Below, in pieces: positions 4,472-12,190 of a stretch of DNA of 17,256 nt. The position numbers were made by a program, and so were the translations under genes. The DNA is from JBAYJY01 sp041664945 (GTDB lineage Bacteria; UBP15; UBA6099). The number at the start of each line of letters is the position of its first letter. Positions within the stretch are counted from its first letter, which is position 1. The DNA is taken from assembly GCA_041664945.1 (NCBI GenBank), contig JBAYJY010000094.1:1-17256 (forward strand). The letters are read 5' to 3'. Under the pieces are notes generated by a model. It was not told the DNA's origin. It saw only the letters and a list, made by a program, of their open reading frames with translations, and did no database searches.

Positions 4472-5890
4472 ATGAAAAGAATCCTGTCGCTGGCAATTTG
4501 CGCTCTGCTTATGTGCATGGCAACAACATCTTTTGCGCAACAGAAGAAATACGAACCGACCTGGGAGTCCATCGACAGCCGCCCCATCCCCGGCTGGTAC
4601 GATGAAGCGAAATTCGGCATCTTCATCCACTGGGGCGTCTATTCCGTGCCGGCGACTTCGCTCGACACCGCCGCCGAATGGCTCTGGTACGGGCTGCACA
4701 AACCCAATTCGGCGTCCGATAAATTCCTTCGCGAAACCTACGGCGATAAATATCAGTATCAGGACTTCGCCCCCATGTTCAAGGCTGAACTTTTCGACCC
4801 CGACAAGTGGGCGGACCTGTTCGCGAAATCCGGCGCCCGCTATGTCGTCCTGACCTCAAAGCACCACGACGGGTTCGCCAACTTCCCCTCCGATTTCAGT
4901 TGGAACTGGAACAGCATGGACGTCGGCCCCCACCGCGACCTTGTCGGCGACCTGACGAAAGCCGTTCGCGCGAAGAACCTCAAAATGGGCCTTTATTATT
5001 CCTTATACGAATGGTACAACCCGCTCTATCTGAATCATTTCAATTTGTTTGTGGACGCGCACATGATCCCGCAGATTAAGGAAATCGTCAACCGATACCA
5101 GCCTTCGATTTTCTGGACGGACGGCGAATGGGATAAAACCGCCGAACAGTGGAAGAGCCGCGAGATTGTCTCATGGCTTTACAACGAGGCGCCGAACAGG
5201 AATGAAATCGTGACCGGCGACCGCTGGGGCAGCGACACGCGCAACAGGCACGGCGGTTTCTACACGAGCGAGATGAGCGGCATGGCCAACTGGAACAAGC
5301 TCGCGAACGCCCGAAAATGGGAGGAGTGCCACTGCATCGGCAACTCGTGGGGCTACTCACGCAACGAAAACGTCGAGAACTACCACAACGCGACCGAACT
5401 GATTCACATGCTCATCGAGATAGTGAGCCGCGGCGGCAATCTGCTCCTGAACGTCGGCCCCACCGCGGACGGCCGCATCCCCGTCATCATGCAGGAGCGG
5501 CTGCTCGAAATCGGCGAGTGGCTGAAAGTCAACGGCGAGTCGATCTATGGAACCAATCCATGGCGCGAGTCTTCAGACGGAAAGAAAATCCGCCCGGCAA
5601 GCTCCACCCCCGCCGACTGGCAGAATAAATACACGCCTATCAAGTCCGTGCGCTACACTTCGAAAGGCGACGCGGTTTACGCGATCTCGCTGATCTGGCC
5701 GGGCAGGGAACTTGTTCTCAGCGCCCCCGTTCCGGCGCCGGACGCAACGGTCACCATGCTCGGAGTGAAGGGGAATTTGAAGTGGTCGCGCGGCGAGGAC
5801 GGCAAAATGCATATCGAAGTCCCGCAGCTTTCCATCGACGAACTGCCCGCGCAACACGCATACGTTTTCAAATTGACCGGCGTGAAATGA
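4472..5890 (+). CDS. Secreted GH29 alpha-L-fucosidase
   Basis: 472 residues with a signal peptide (hydrophobic about 5-20, likely cleaved after SFA or the next residue). GH29 landmarks follow in order: GWYDEAKFGIFIHWGVYSVP (41-60, including His53), YVVLTSKHHDGFANFPS (124-140, the His131-His132 pair), MGLYYSLYEW, PSIFWTDGEW (211-220) with Asp217 as the expected catalytic nucleophile, TGDRWG, and GGNLLLNVGPTADG (321-334). A C-terminal beta-sandwich of ~100 residues completes the usual bacterial architecture. The enzyme would release terminal alpha-L-fucose by a retaining mechanism in the periplasm or outside the cell. The general acid varies between GH29 subfamilies, so I do not assign it. The ATG at 4472 has CGGAGG a few bases upstream. 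It heads the run of glycoside hydrolase genes, 65 bp before the GH27 gene. Confidence 0.95.
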   Translation: MKRILSLAICALLMCMATTSFAQQKKYEPTWESIDSRPIPGWYDEAKFGIFIHWGVYSVPATSLDTAAEWLWYGLHKPNSASDKFLRETYGDKYQYQDFAPMFKAELFDPDKWADLFAKSGARYVVLTSKHHDGFANFPSDFSWNWNSMDVGPHRDLVGDLTKAVRAKNLKMGLYYSLYEWYNPLYLNHFNLFVDAHMIPQIKEIVNRYQPSIFWTDGEWDKTAEQWKSREIVSWLYNEAPNRNEIVTGDRWGSDTRNRHGGFYTSEMSGMANWNKLANARKWEECHCIGNSWGYSRNENVENYHNATELIHMLIEIVSRGGNLLLNVGPTADGRIPVIMQERLLEIGEWLKVNGESIYGTNPWRESSDGKKIRPASSTPADWQNKYTPIKSVRYTSKGDAVYAISLIWPGRELVLSAPVPAPDATVTMLGVKGNLKWSRGEDGKMHIEVPQLSIDELPAQHAYVFKLTGVK

Positions 5891-5955
5891 TCGCGACAGA
5901 TTCTTTATTACAGCATTTTTACTGTTGAAGGATTCAATTTAATCGGAGGCAGGAA

Positions 5956-7923
5956 ATGAAAAAATTCGGCATCATACTATCAACGTTGTTTCTTTCGGCT
6001 TTCCTGATTTCGGCGGCGGCGCGCGCGGCGAAACCGCCTGCGGACCTGCTGAAGTACAACGCGCCCGCGAACACTGTCTGGGTGGACACACTCGGCATCA
6101 GCGCTTCGGGCAAGCCGCGAGTCAGCGTCACCGGGTTGCCGATGTACATGAAAGGCCGGATGTTCCGGCGCGGATTCAGCGCGCAGGCCGAGAGCATGTT
6201 CGGAATCAACCTCAGGGGAGACGCCGTGAAATTCTCCGCGATGGTCGGGCTGAACGACACGGCGCAAAAAGGATCCGTCAAGTTCGAAATCTGGCTCGAC
6301 GGCAAAATTGCAGCCGGGACAGGCGTCATAAAAAGCGGCGACGAACCGCAACTGCTGACGGCGGACCTGACCGGCGCCAAGAGCATGATCCTGATCACCG
6401 GCGACGCCGGCGACGGTTCGAACAACGACGACGCCGACTGGGGCGGCGCGCTCATTTACATGAAGCCCGGCGTGAAAGAGTTTCCGATCGCATTCGCTAT
6501 CGGCGACGACACGCCCCCTCAAATCGCGCACACGAATCCCGACGAATACGGCATTCACGGAGCGCGTGTTGTCGGCTCTACGCCCGGCAAACCGTTCCTC
6601 TTTCTAATTCCCGCCACCGGCAAGAAGCCTCTGACTTACTCCGCTAAAAACCTTCCGGACGGCCTCTCCCTCGATGCAAAAACCGGAATAATATCAGGAG
6701 CCCTGAAAAGCGACGGCGAAACGGTTGTCGAACTCTCCGTCGCCGGTCCCGCCGGGTCCGCAAAACGCAAGCTGACAATTGTCGGCGGCAAAGACAAACT
6801 CGCGCTGACGCCTCCGATGGGATGGAACTCGTGGAACGTCTGGGGGCTCTCCGTAACCGATAAGAAGGTGCGCGACGCCGCCGACGTCATGGTGAACAGC
6901 GGGCTCGCCGCTCACGGGTTCACTTTCGTCAACATTGACGACGGCTGGGAGAAGAACCGCGCGGCCGACGGAAAAATCATCGTCAACGAAAAGTTCCCCG
7001 ACATGAAAGCGACAGCAGACTACGTGCACTCGAAAGGACTGAAGTTCGGGATTTACTCGTCGCCCGGCCCGCTGACCTGCGGCCGCTACGAAGGCTCTTA
7101 CCAGCACGAATATCAGGACGCCGACTCATACGCCTCGTGGGGCGTGGACTATCTGAAGTACGACTGGTGCAGCTACGGACAGATCGCGAAGGACGGCAGC
7201 CTCGAGGAACTGAAGAAGCCCTATTTGCTGATGCGCGACGCGCTGGAAAAGAGCGGCCGCGACGTCGTATACAGCCTCTGCCAGTACGGTATGGGAATGG
7301 TTTGGATGTGGGGGGACACCGTCGGCGGCAACCTGTGGCGAACGACGGGCGACATCAACGACTCGTGGGGCAGCATGGCCGGCATCGGCTTTCCGCAAGG
7401 CAACATTTCCAAATATGCGAAACCCGGCCACTGGAACGATCCCGACATGCTCGTCGTCGGCAAAGTCGGCTGGGGACCGTCGCTTCGGGAATCGCGCCTC
7501 ACGAAGAATGAACAGGTCACGCACATCACCCTCTGGAGCATGCTCCCTTCGCCGTTGCTGATCGGCGCTGATATGGCTTCTTTCGACGAGTTCACTCTCG
7601 ACCTGCTCACTAACGACGACGTTCTCGCGGTCAATCAGGACCCGCTCGGCAAAGGGGCCCGCGTAGTCGCCCGCGACAAATACAACGAAGTCTGGGCCCG
7701 CCCGCTTTTCGACGGCACGGTCGCCGTCGCGCTCTTCAACCGCTTCTTCGAAAAACAGACTGTCACCGCAAAGTGGTCCGACATCAAAGTGAAAGGCACG
7801 CAGCCCGTCCGCGACCTCTGGGTGAAGAAGGATCTCGGCAAGTTCGACGGCGAGTTCTCCGCCATCGTTCCGGCCCACGGCGCCGTTATGCTCAAAATCG
7901 GAACGCCGAAAAACGCGGACTGA
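5956..7923 (+). CDS. Secreted multi-domain GH27 alpha-galactosidase (NPCBM + He_PIG)
   Basis: 655 residues. After a signal peptide (about 1-25, ARAA region) comes an NPCBM domain (about 30-170; starts VWVDTLGISASG, ends WGGALIYM), then a He_PIG Ig-like module with its associated segment (about 178-277; LPDGLSLDAKTGIISG). The GH27 barrel begins at PPMGWNSWNVWG (286-297). Catalytic residues are intact: LKYDWC gives nucleophile Asp403, and WRTTGDINDSW gives acid/base Asp466, equivalent to human alpha-galactosidase A Asp231. Cys375 and Cys405 match the conserved GH27 disulfide. A C-terminal antiparallel beta-domain closes the protein. It should hydrolyse terminal alpha-galactose; some GH27 enzymes instead act on alpha-N-acetylgalactosamine or beta-L-arabinopyranose, which sequence alone does not exclude. 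The NPCBM module suggests binding of polymeric substrate. CGGAGGCAGG precedes the ATG. Confidence 0.95.
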   Translation: MKKFGIILSTLFLSAFLISAAARAAKPPADLLKYNAPANTVWVDTLGISASGKPRVSVTGLPMYMKGRMFRRGFSAQAESMFGINLRGDAVKFSAMVGLNDTAQKGSVKFEIWLDGKIAAGTGVIKSGDEPQLLTADLTGAKSMILITGDAGDGSNNDDADWGGALIYMKPGVKEFPIAFAIGDDTPPQIAHTNPDEYGIHGARVVGSTPGKPFLFLIPATGKKPLTYSAKNLPDGLSLDAKTGIISGALKSDGETVVELSVAGPAGSAKRKLTIVGGKDKLALTPPMGWNSWNVWGLSVTDKKVRDAADVMVNSGLAAHGFTFVNIDDGWEKNRAADGKIIVNEKFPDMKATADYVHSKGLKFGIYSSPGPLTCGRYEGSYQHEYQDADSYASWGVDYLKYDWCSYGQIAKDGSLEELKKPYLLMRDALEKSGRDVVYSLCQYGMGMVWMWGDTVGGNLWRTTGDINDSWGSMAGIGFPQGNISKYAKPGHWNDPDMLVVGKVGWGPSLRESRLTKNEQVTHITLWSMLPSPLLIGADMASFDEFTLDLLTNDDVLAVNQDPLGKGARVVARDKYNEVWARPLFDGTVAVALFNRFFEKQTVTAKWSDIKVKGTQPVRDLWVKKDLGKFDGEFSAIVPAHGAVMLKIGTPKNAD

Positions 7924-7941
7924 GCGGCTTAGGAGATTCGA

Positions 7942-8919
7942 GTGTTTTTTCGCAAACTGCTATTCTGCGCAATTGCGCTTATCGCTTTTAGCGGCTCTGC
8001 GTTCGCCGCTGTGAATCAAAACGGCGATTCATCCAACGCTTTGGACGCAGCAAAACAGGTCTTTCTGTTTTCATACTTCCACGACAACGGCGGACCCGGC
8101 GATGGCCTGCATCTCGCATGGAGCGAGGACGCCTACAAATGGTCGGCGCTGAACGGCGACAATGTTTTGTTCACTCCCACAGTGAGCAAAGTGTTTCGCG
8201 ACCCGTTCATACTGCGCGGCCCGGACGGCGTTTTCCGAATGGTCTGGACCACCGGCTGGGAAGCGAAACGTATCAGCTTCGGTTACGCAGAATCCCGCGA
8301 CCTGATCCACTGGACGAATGAAAAAGATGTCCCGGTCATGACGGACGAACCAACCGCCCGCAACTGCTGGGCGCCGGAAATCTTTTACGTCGCCTCAAAA
8401 AAGCAATACATGATCTTCTGGTCGACAACTATCCCCGGCCGGTTCCCCGCGACCGACAGCGCCGGCGACGACGGATACAATCACAGAATCTACTACACAA
8501 CGACAACCGACTTCGAAACTTTCGCTCCGGCCAAACTTCTTTACGATCCGAAATTCAACTGCATCGACGCGACGATCGTTTTCAGCGACAACCGCTTCAT
8601 CATGTTTCTGAAGAACGAAACCCGCTGGCCGCCGAAAAAGAACATCGTCATCGCGACAAGCGAAAACGCCGAAGGCCCGTACAGCCTCCCTTCGAAACCG
8701 ATAACCACAAACTGGGTCGAAGGCCCGACGGTGTTGCGCATAGGCGACACATGGAATCTCTATTACGACAGCTATACCCTGAACTCTTACGGCTTAAGCC
8801 AGTCTCAGGATCTGAAACATTGGAAAATGATCAGCGGCAAGCTTAAGATGCCCGCAGGCGCGCGGCACGGCACAGCGTTCGCGGCTCCTTTTGATATTTT
8901 TTCGAAACTGCCGAAATAA
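7942..8919 (+). CDS. Secreted GH43-like five-bladed beta-propeller glycosidase
   Basis: 325 residues starting at GTG 7942, chosen because AGGAG (7931-7935) is six bases upstream and a signal peptide follows directly (hydrophobic 5-22, cleavage near AFA-AV). The body has the repeated blade motifs of GH43-type and related clan proteins: FRDPFILRGPDGVFRMVWTT (85-104), ISFGYAESRDLIHWT, NCWAPEIFYV, CIDATIVF, WVEGPTVLRIGDTWNLYYDS and a terminal ARHGTAF. Candidate catalytic residues are Asp87 in RDPF (base), Asp209 in CIDAT (pKa modulator) and Glu260 in VEGPT (acid), the usual D-D-E trio. Canonical GH43 enzymes act on arabinose- or xylose-containing glycans, but this compact subtype has no specificity readable from sequence. 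Relatives in neighbouring propeller families cleave galactose or anhydro-galactose linkages. The 16-18 bp gaps on both sides indicate co-transcription with the GH27 and GH38 genes. Confidence 0.82.
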   Translation: MFFRKLLFCAIALIAFSGSAFAAVNQNGDSSNALDAAKQVFLFSYFHDNGGPGDGLHLAWSEDAYKWSALNGDNVLFTPTVSKVFRDPFILRGPDGVFRMVWTTGWEAKRISFGYAESRDLIHWTNEKDVPVMTDEPTARNCWAPEIFYVASKKQYMIFWSTTIPGRFPATDSAGDDGYNHRIYYTTTTDFETFAPAKLLYDPKFNCIDATIVFSDNRFIMFLKNETRWPPKKNIVIATSENAEGPYSLPSKPITTNWVEGPTVLRIGDTWNLYYDSYTLNSYGLSQSQDLKHWKMISGKLKMPAGARHGTAFAAPFDIFSKLPK

Positions 8920-8935
8920 AACAGGAGTATTATTA

Positions 8936-11900
8936 ATGAAACGTTTCCTTTCTCCGTTTGTCGTCGCCATCACATTGGCGGCCTCAATCGCTTTACTCTC
9001 GCTTCCGGCGCCAGCCATAGCGCAGCCGCTTGATAAAGTGATCAAAACGATCGACAACCGCGGCGACTTCTACAAATTGGAACTGAACAAATGGAAAACG
9101 ACGTCAATAACAAACGACAACTATTTCGACCCGCACTTCATCCCGGATAAAAGCTGGAAATCGGCGTCCACCGGCTACGGGTTCCCGAAATCAGAGACGG
9201 GAACGTGGTTCTGGACGAGCTTCAAAATACCGGAAAAGATCGGCGGCGTTCAGGCAGGCGGCAGTAAAATTCTGTTCCGCCCCGTCGTGCTTCAAAGCGG
9301 CGACATTTACGTCAACGGCAACTGGGTCGGCAATTCATACTCCCTGCAGGGCGAGTTTCTGATCACTGACAACGCCGTGCCCGGCGACGAATACGCGATT
9401 CTCATTCGCGGCAACAACCGCTATTCCAACGGCAGTTTTTTAAAAGCGACTCTTTTATACACTCCTCAGCAGGACGTTGACCGCGAGGCGAACGCTTACT
9501 CCAACGATCTCAAAACCATTCAAAGACTTATTGAATACGCGCCGGACAAAGCCAAGTGGACTGCCCTGCTCGAACAATCGGCCGCAGCCGTCGACCTCGA
9601 CGCTCTCGAAAAGAAAGACTTCTCCCGATTCTCCATATCTCTCAAATCAGCGCGCGCGCTTCTCGAACCCGCCGTGGAATTCACCCGGCAGTTCACTCTA
9701 TACGCTCTCGGCTACTCGCACATCGACCTCGCCTACCGCTGGGACAAGCGCGAAGGCGTCGACGTCTGGGTCAACACAACCCGTTCCGTTCTTAAACTTT
9801 TGAAGGATATTCCTGATTGGATTTATTGCGCCGGACAACCGGCCGGATATCAGTACATCGAAAAAATGTATCCGGATATGTTTTCGGAGATACAAAAGAT
9901 GGTGGCAGCAGGCCGCTGGGAGCCTGTGGGCGCGATGTGGGTCGAGCCGGACTCGAACCTTCCAAGCGGCGAAAGCTTCGTGCGCCAGTTGCTGTACGGC
10001 AAACGCTGGTTCCGCGAAAAATTCAACAAGGACGTCGCGGTCGCGTGGACGCCCGACTCTTTCGGGTTCAACTGGAACCTCGCCCAGATTTACAAAAAGG
10101 CCGGCATCATCGGCTTTTACACTATGAAAATGGATTGGAACGACACTACGAAGATTCCATACAATATCTTCTGGTGGGAAGGCCCGGACGGCTCGCGTAT
10201 CCTAACCTATCTGCCGCCTGCGGGATACGGCGCCGCGCTCGACGCCGCCCCTGTCCTCGAACACATGAAGGCTATCGACAAATCCGCCGACCTCAAGGAA
10301 ACTTTCGAAACTTACGGCGTGGGCGACCACGGCGGCGGCATCACCCGCACTTCTCTCCATAACGCTTCCGTCTTCAAAAGCGATCCGCTGTTCCCGAAAA
10401 CGGTATTCACTACCGCCGACGCTTATTTCAGGCATCTCGCCTCTCTCTCGAAAACTCACAAATTCCCCGTCTATAAAGACGAGCTTTATCTCGAATACCA
10501 CCGGGGCACATACACGACGCAGGGGGCGACAAAACGCAACAACCGCCGCGGCGAAGCTGAACTCGCCGACGCCGAGCTTTTCTCCTCCATCGCCGCCCGG
10601 TTCGGGCGCGTCTACCCTCGCGCGCAAATCCGCTCGGCTTGGGACATTCTTTTGTTCAACCAGTTCCACGACATTCTGCCGGGGTCGAGCATCAACGGCG
10701 CCTACAAAGACGCCGACGCCGACTACGCAAAGATGCTCGAAACGGCTGAAACAGTGTCCGGCGACGCTATGAAAACAATCGCCGGCAAAGTGAACACCGC
10801 AGGCCGCGGAACGCCTCTCATGGTTTTCAATTCTCTCGCATGGCCTCGCGGCGGCGTTATCGGCGTCTCCACGGACGGCCTTGAAAACAAAACAATACTC
10901 GACGAAAAAGGGAACGCTCTCCCCTCTCAGATCGTATGGACGCCCGACGGATACAAGGCGCTGATTTTCGCTTCCAGGAAACTTCCCGCCGCCGGATACG
11001 CTGTCTACCGCGCCGTTCCGTCCGAAAAGAAAAAAACGGATTCCGGCGCTCTGAAGGTCACGGCCAATACTCTCGAAAACGAATTCCTGAAAGTCGCCGT
11101 TAATCCGAAATCAGGCAACATATCGAGTCTCGTGGACAAGCGGACCGGCTACGAATATTTCGGCGGCGCCCGCGAAGGAAACATGCTGCAGTGCTACCGC
11201 GACAAACATGAAAAATATGACGCATGGAACATCAAGCTTCACGAGCAACTGCCGGTCGAGCTCACGTCGGCCCCGGAGATTGTCGAAAGCGGCCCGGTCC
11301 GCATCACTCTCAAGCTGACGAAGACAATCGGCAAATCTACTTTCGTTCATTACATATCGCTCGTGAGCGGCATCCCGCAGGTGTTCGGCCGCCTCGATGT
11401 CGACTGGCGCGAATCGCACGTGATGGCGAAACTCGCATTCCAGCTCAATCTGAAAAGCGACAACGCGTGGTACGAAATTCCTTACGCCGCTATCTCACGC
11501 GCGGCGGTCGCGAAAACAGACGCAGACCGCGCTAAGTGGGAAGTCTCCGCGCAGAAATGGGTGGACTACACCGGCGCCGGCGGCAAATTCGGATTCAGCC
11601 TGCTCAACAACGGGAAATACGGTTACGACACCAAAGATAATGTGATGCGCATGTCGCTGCTCCGTTCGCCGAAAGAGCCGGACCCGGAAGCCGACATGGG
11701 GAAACACTCCATCGAATACGCGATATATCCGCACGCCGGCGACTGGCGCGCCGCGCAGACGCCACGCCGCGGCTATGAATTCAACAACCCGGCGCTCGCG
11801 TTTGCCGTCCCGCAACACGGCGGCCCCCTGCCCGCTTCAAAATCGTTCTTCTCTTCCGAACCGGCGAACGTGATTCTATCGTCCGTCAAACTCGCAGAGG

Positions 11901-12100
11901 ACTCAAACTCGCTCATTCTTCGCGTTTACGAAGCGGCCGGAAAAGACTCAAAGGCGGTCATCAAACTTCCGGCGAAACCGAAATCTGTTGTCGAAACGAA
12001 TCTGATGGAAGAGCTGCCGGAAAAAGTCGGCTTCAGCGGCGACACTATCACCGCGCCGATCGGCCATTATGAGTTGAAAACTTTCAAAGTGACTTTCTGA
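8936..12100 (+). CDS. Secreted GH38 alpha-mannosidase, copy 1
   Basis: 1054 residues from the ATG at 8936, preferred over an in-frame ATG at 8891 because the latter overlaps the GH43 gene, while 8936 is preceded by AGGAG (8923-8927) and begins a signal peptide (cleavage near AIAQ, residue 30). Residues ~70-175 form a jelly-roll sugar-binding-like domain (WFWTSFKIP, GDIYVNGNWVGNS, GDEYAILIRGNN). The GH38 catalytic domain follows: YSHIDLAYRWD with His262 and Asp264 (metal ligands), AWTPDSFGFNWNLAQIYKKA with nucleophile Asp374, GVGDHGGG, then the helical mid domain with NQFHDILPGSS (His578, fourth metal ligand). The rest is the large C-terminal beta-domain of GH38. Such enzymes are retaining, metal-dependent alpha-mannosidases that trim terminal alpha-mannose from N-glycans or mannans. 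A paralogue lies on the opposite strand at 14149-17256. Linkage specificity is not predictable. Confidence 0.95.
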   Translation: MKRFLSPFVVAITLAASIALLSLPAPAIAQPLDKVIKTIDNRGDFYKLELNKWKTTSITNDNYFDPHFIPDKSWKSASTGYGFPKSETGTWFWTSFKIPEKIGGVQAGGSKILFRPVVLQSGDIYVNGNWVGNSYSLQGEFLITDNAVPGDEYAILIRGNNRYSNGSFLKATLLYTPQQDVDREANAYSNDLKTIQRLIEYAPDKAKWTALLEQSAAAVDLDALEKKDFSRFSISLKSARALLEPAVEFTRQFTLYALGYSHIDLAYRWDKREGVDVWVNTTRSVLKLLKDIPDWIYCAGQPAGYQYIEKMYPDMFSEIQKMVAAGRWEPVGAMWVEPDSNLPSGESFVRQLLYGKRWFREKFNKDVAVAWTPDSFGFNWNLAQIYKKAGIIGFYTMKMDWNDTTKIPYNIFWWEGPDGSRILTYLPPAGYGAALDAAPVLEHMKAIDKSADLKETFETYGVGDHGGGITRTSLHNASVFKSDPLFPKTVFTTADAYFRHLASLSKTHKFPVYKDELYLEYHRGTYTTQGATKRNNRRGEAELADAELFSSIAARFGRVYPRAQIRSAWDILLFNQFHDILPGSSINGAYKDADADYAKMLETAETVSGDAMKTIAGKVNTAGRGTPLMVFNSLAWPRGGVIGVSTDGLENKTILDEKGNALPSQIVWTPDGYKALIFASRKLPAAGYAVYRAVPSEKKKTDSGALKVTANTLENEFLKVAVNPKSGNISSLVDKRTGYEYFGGAREGNMLQCYRDKHEKYDAWNIKLHEQLPVELTSAPEIVESGPVRITLKLTKTIGKSTFVHYISLVSGIPQVFGRLDVDWRESHVMAKLAFQLNLKSDNAWYEIPYAAISRAAVAKTDADRAKWEVSAQKWVDYTGAGGKFGFSLLNNGKYGYDTKDNVMRMSLLRSPKEPDPEADMGKHSIEYAIYPHAGDWRAAQTPRRGYEFNNPALAFAVPQHGGPLPASKSFFSSEPANVILSSVKLAEDSNSLILRVYEAAGKDSKAVIKLPAKPKSVVETNLMEELPEKVGFSGDTITAPIGHYELKTFKVTF

Positions 12101-12121
12101 TTAATATGATTTTGAGTAGGA

Positions 12122-12147
12122 GCGGAATGTAGAGACGGAATGTAGGG
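12122..12147. repeat. Two tandem 13-bp units before a palindrome
   Basis: CGGAATGTAGAGA is followed directly by CGGAATGTAGGGG. The pair shares the first 11 bases (CGGAATGTAG plus one G) and abuts the palindrome at 12146-12166, making a compact composite repeat between the GH38 and phosphoesterase genes. Confidence 0.6.
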
Positions 12148-12166
12148 GCGGATTTCAAATCCGCCC
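12146..12166. repeat. REP-like perfect palindrome
   Basis: GGGCGGATTT (12146-12155) and AAATCCGCCC (12157-12166) form a perfect 10-bp inverted repeat around one base. It lies in the 90-bp gap between the GH38 gene and the phosphoesterase gene. Very similar 'GGGGCGGATTTnAAATCCGCCCC' elements are scattered in many bacterial genomes as REP-like repeats. In RNA it would fold into a strong hairpin, which may attenuate or stabilise the operon transcript. No T-run follows, so a terminator is less likely. Confidence 0.7.
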
Positions 12167-12190
12167 TCCTGAATTCGCAACGGAGGCAAG

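Noticed and set aside
7126..7878. 250-aa minus-strand frame opposite the GH27 gene
   Set aside because: It is antisense to the GH27 catalytic domain and has the Arg/Val/Asp/Ala-rich composition typical of antisense frames in G+C-rich genes.
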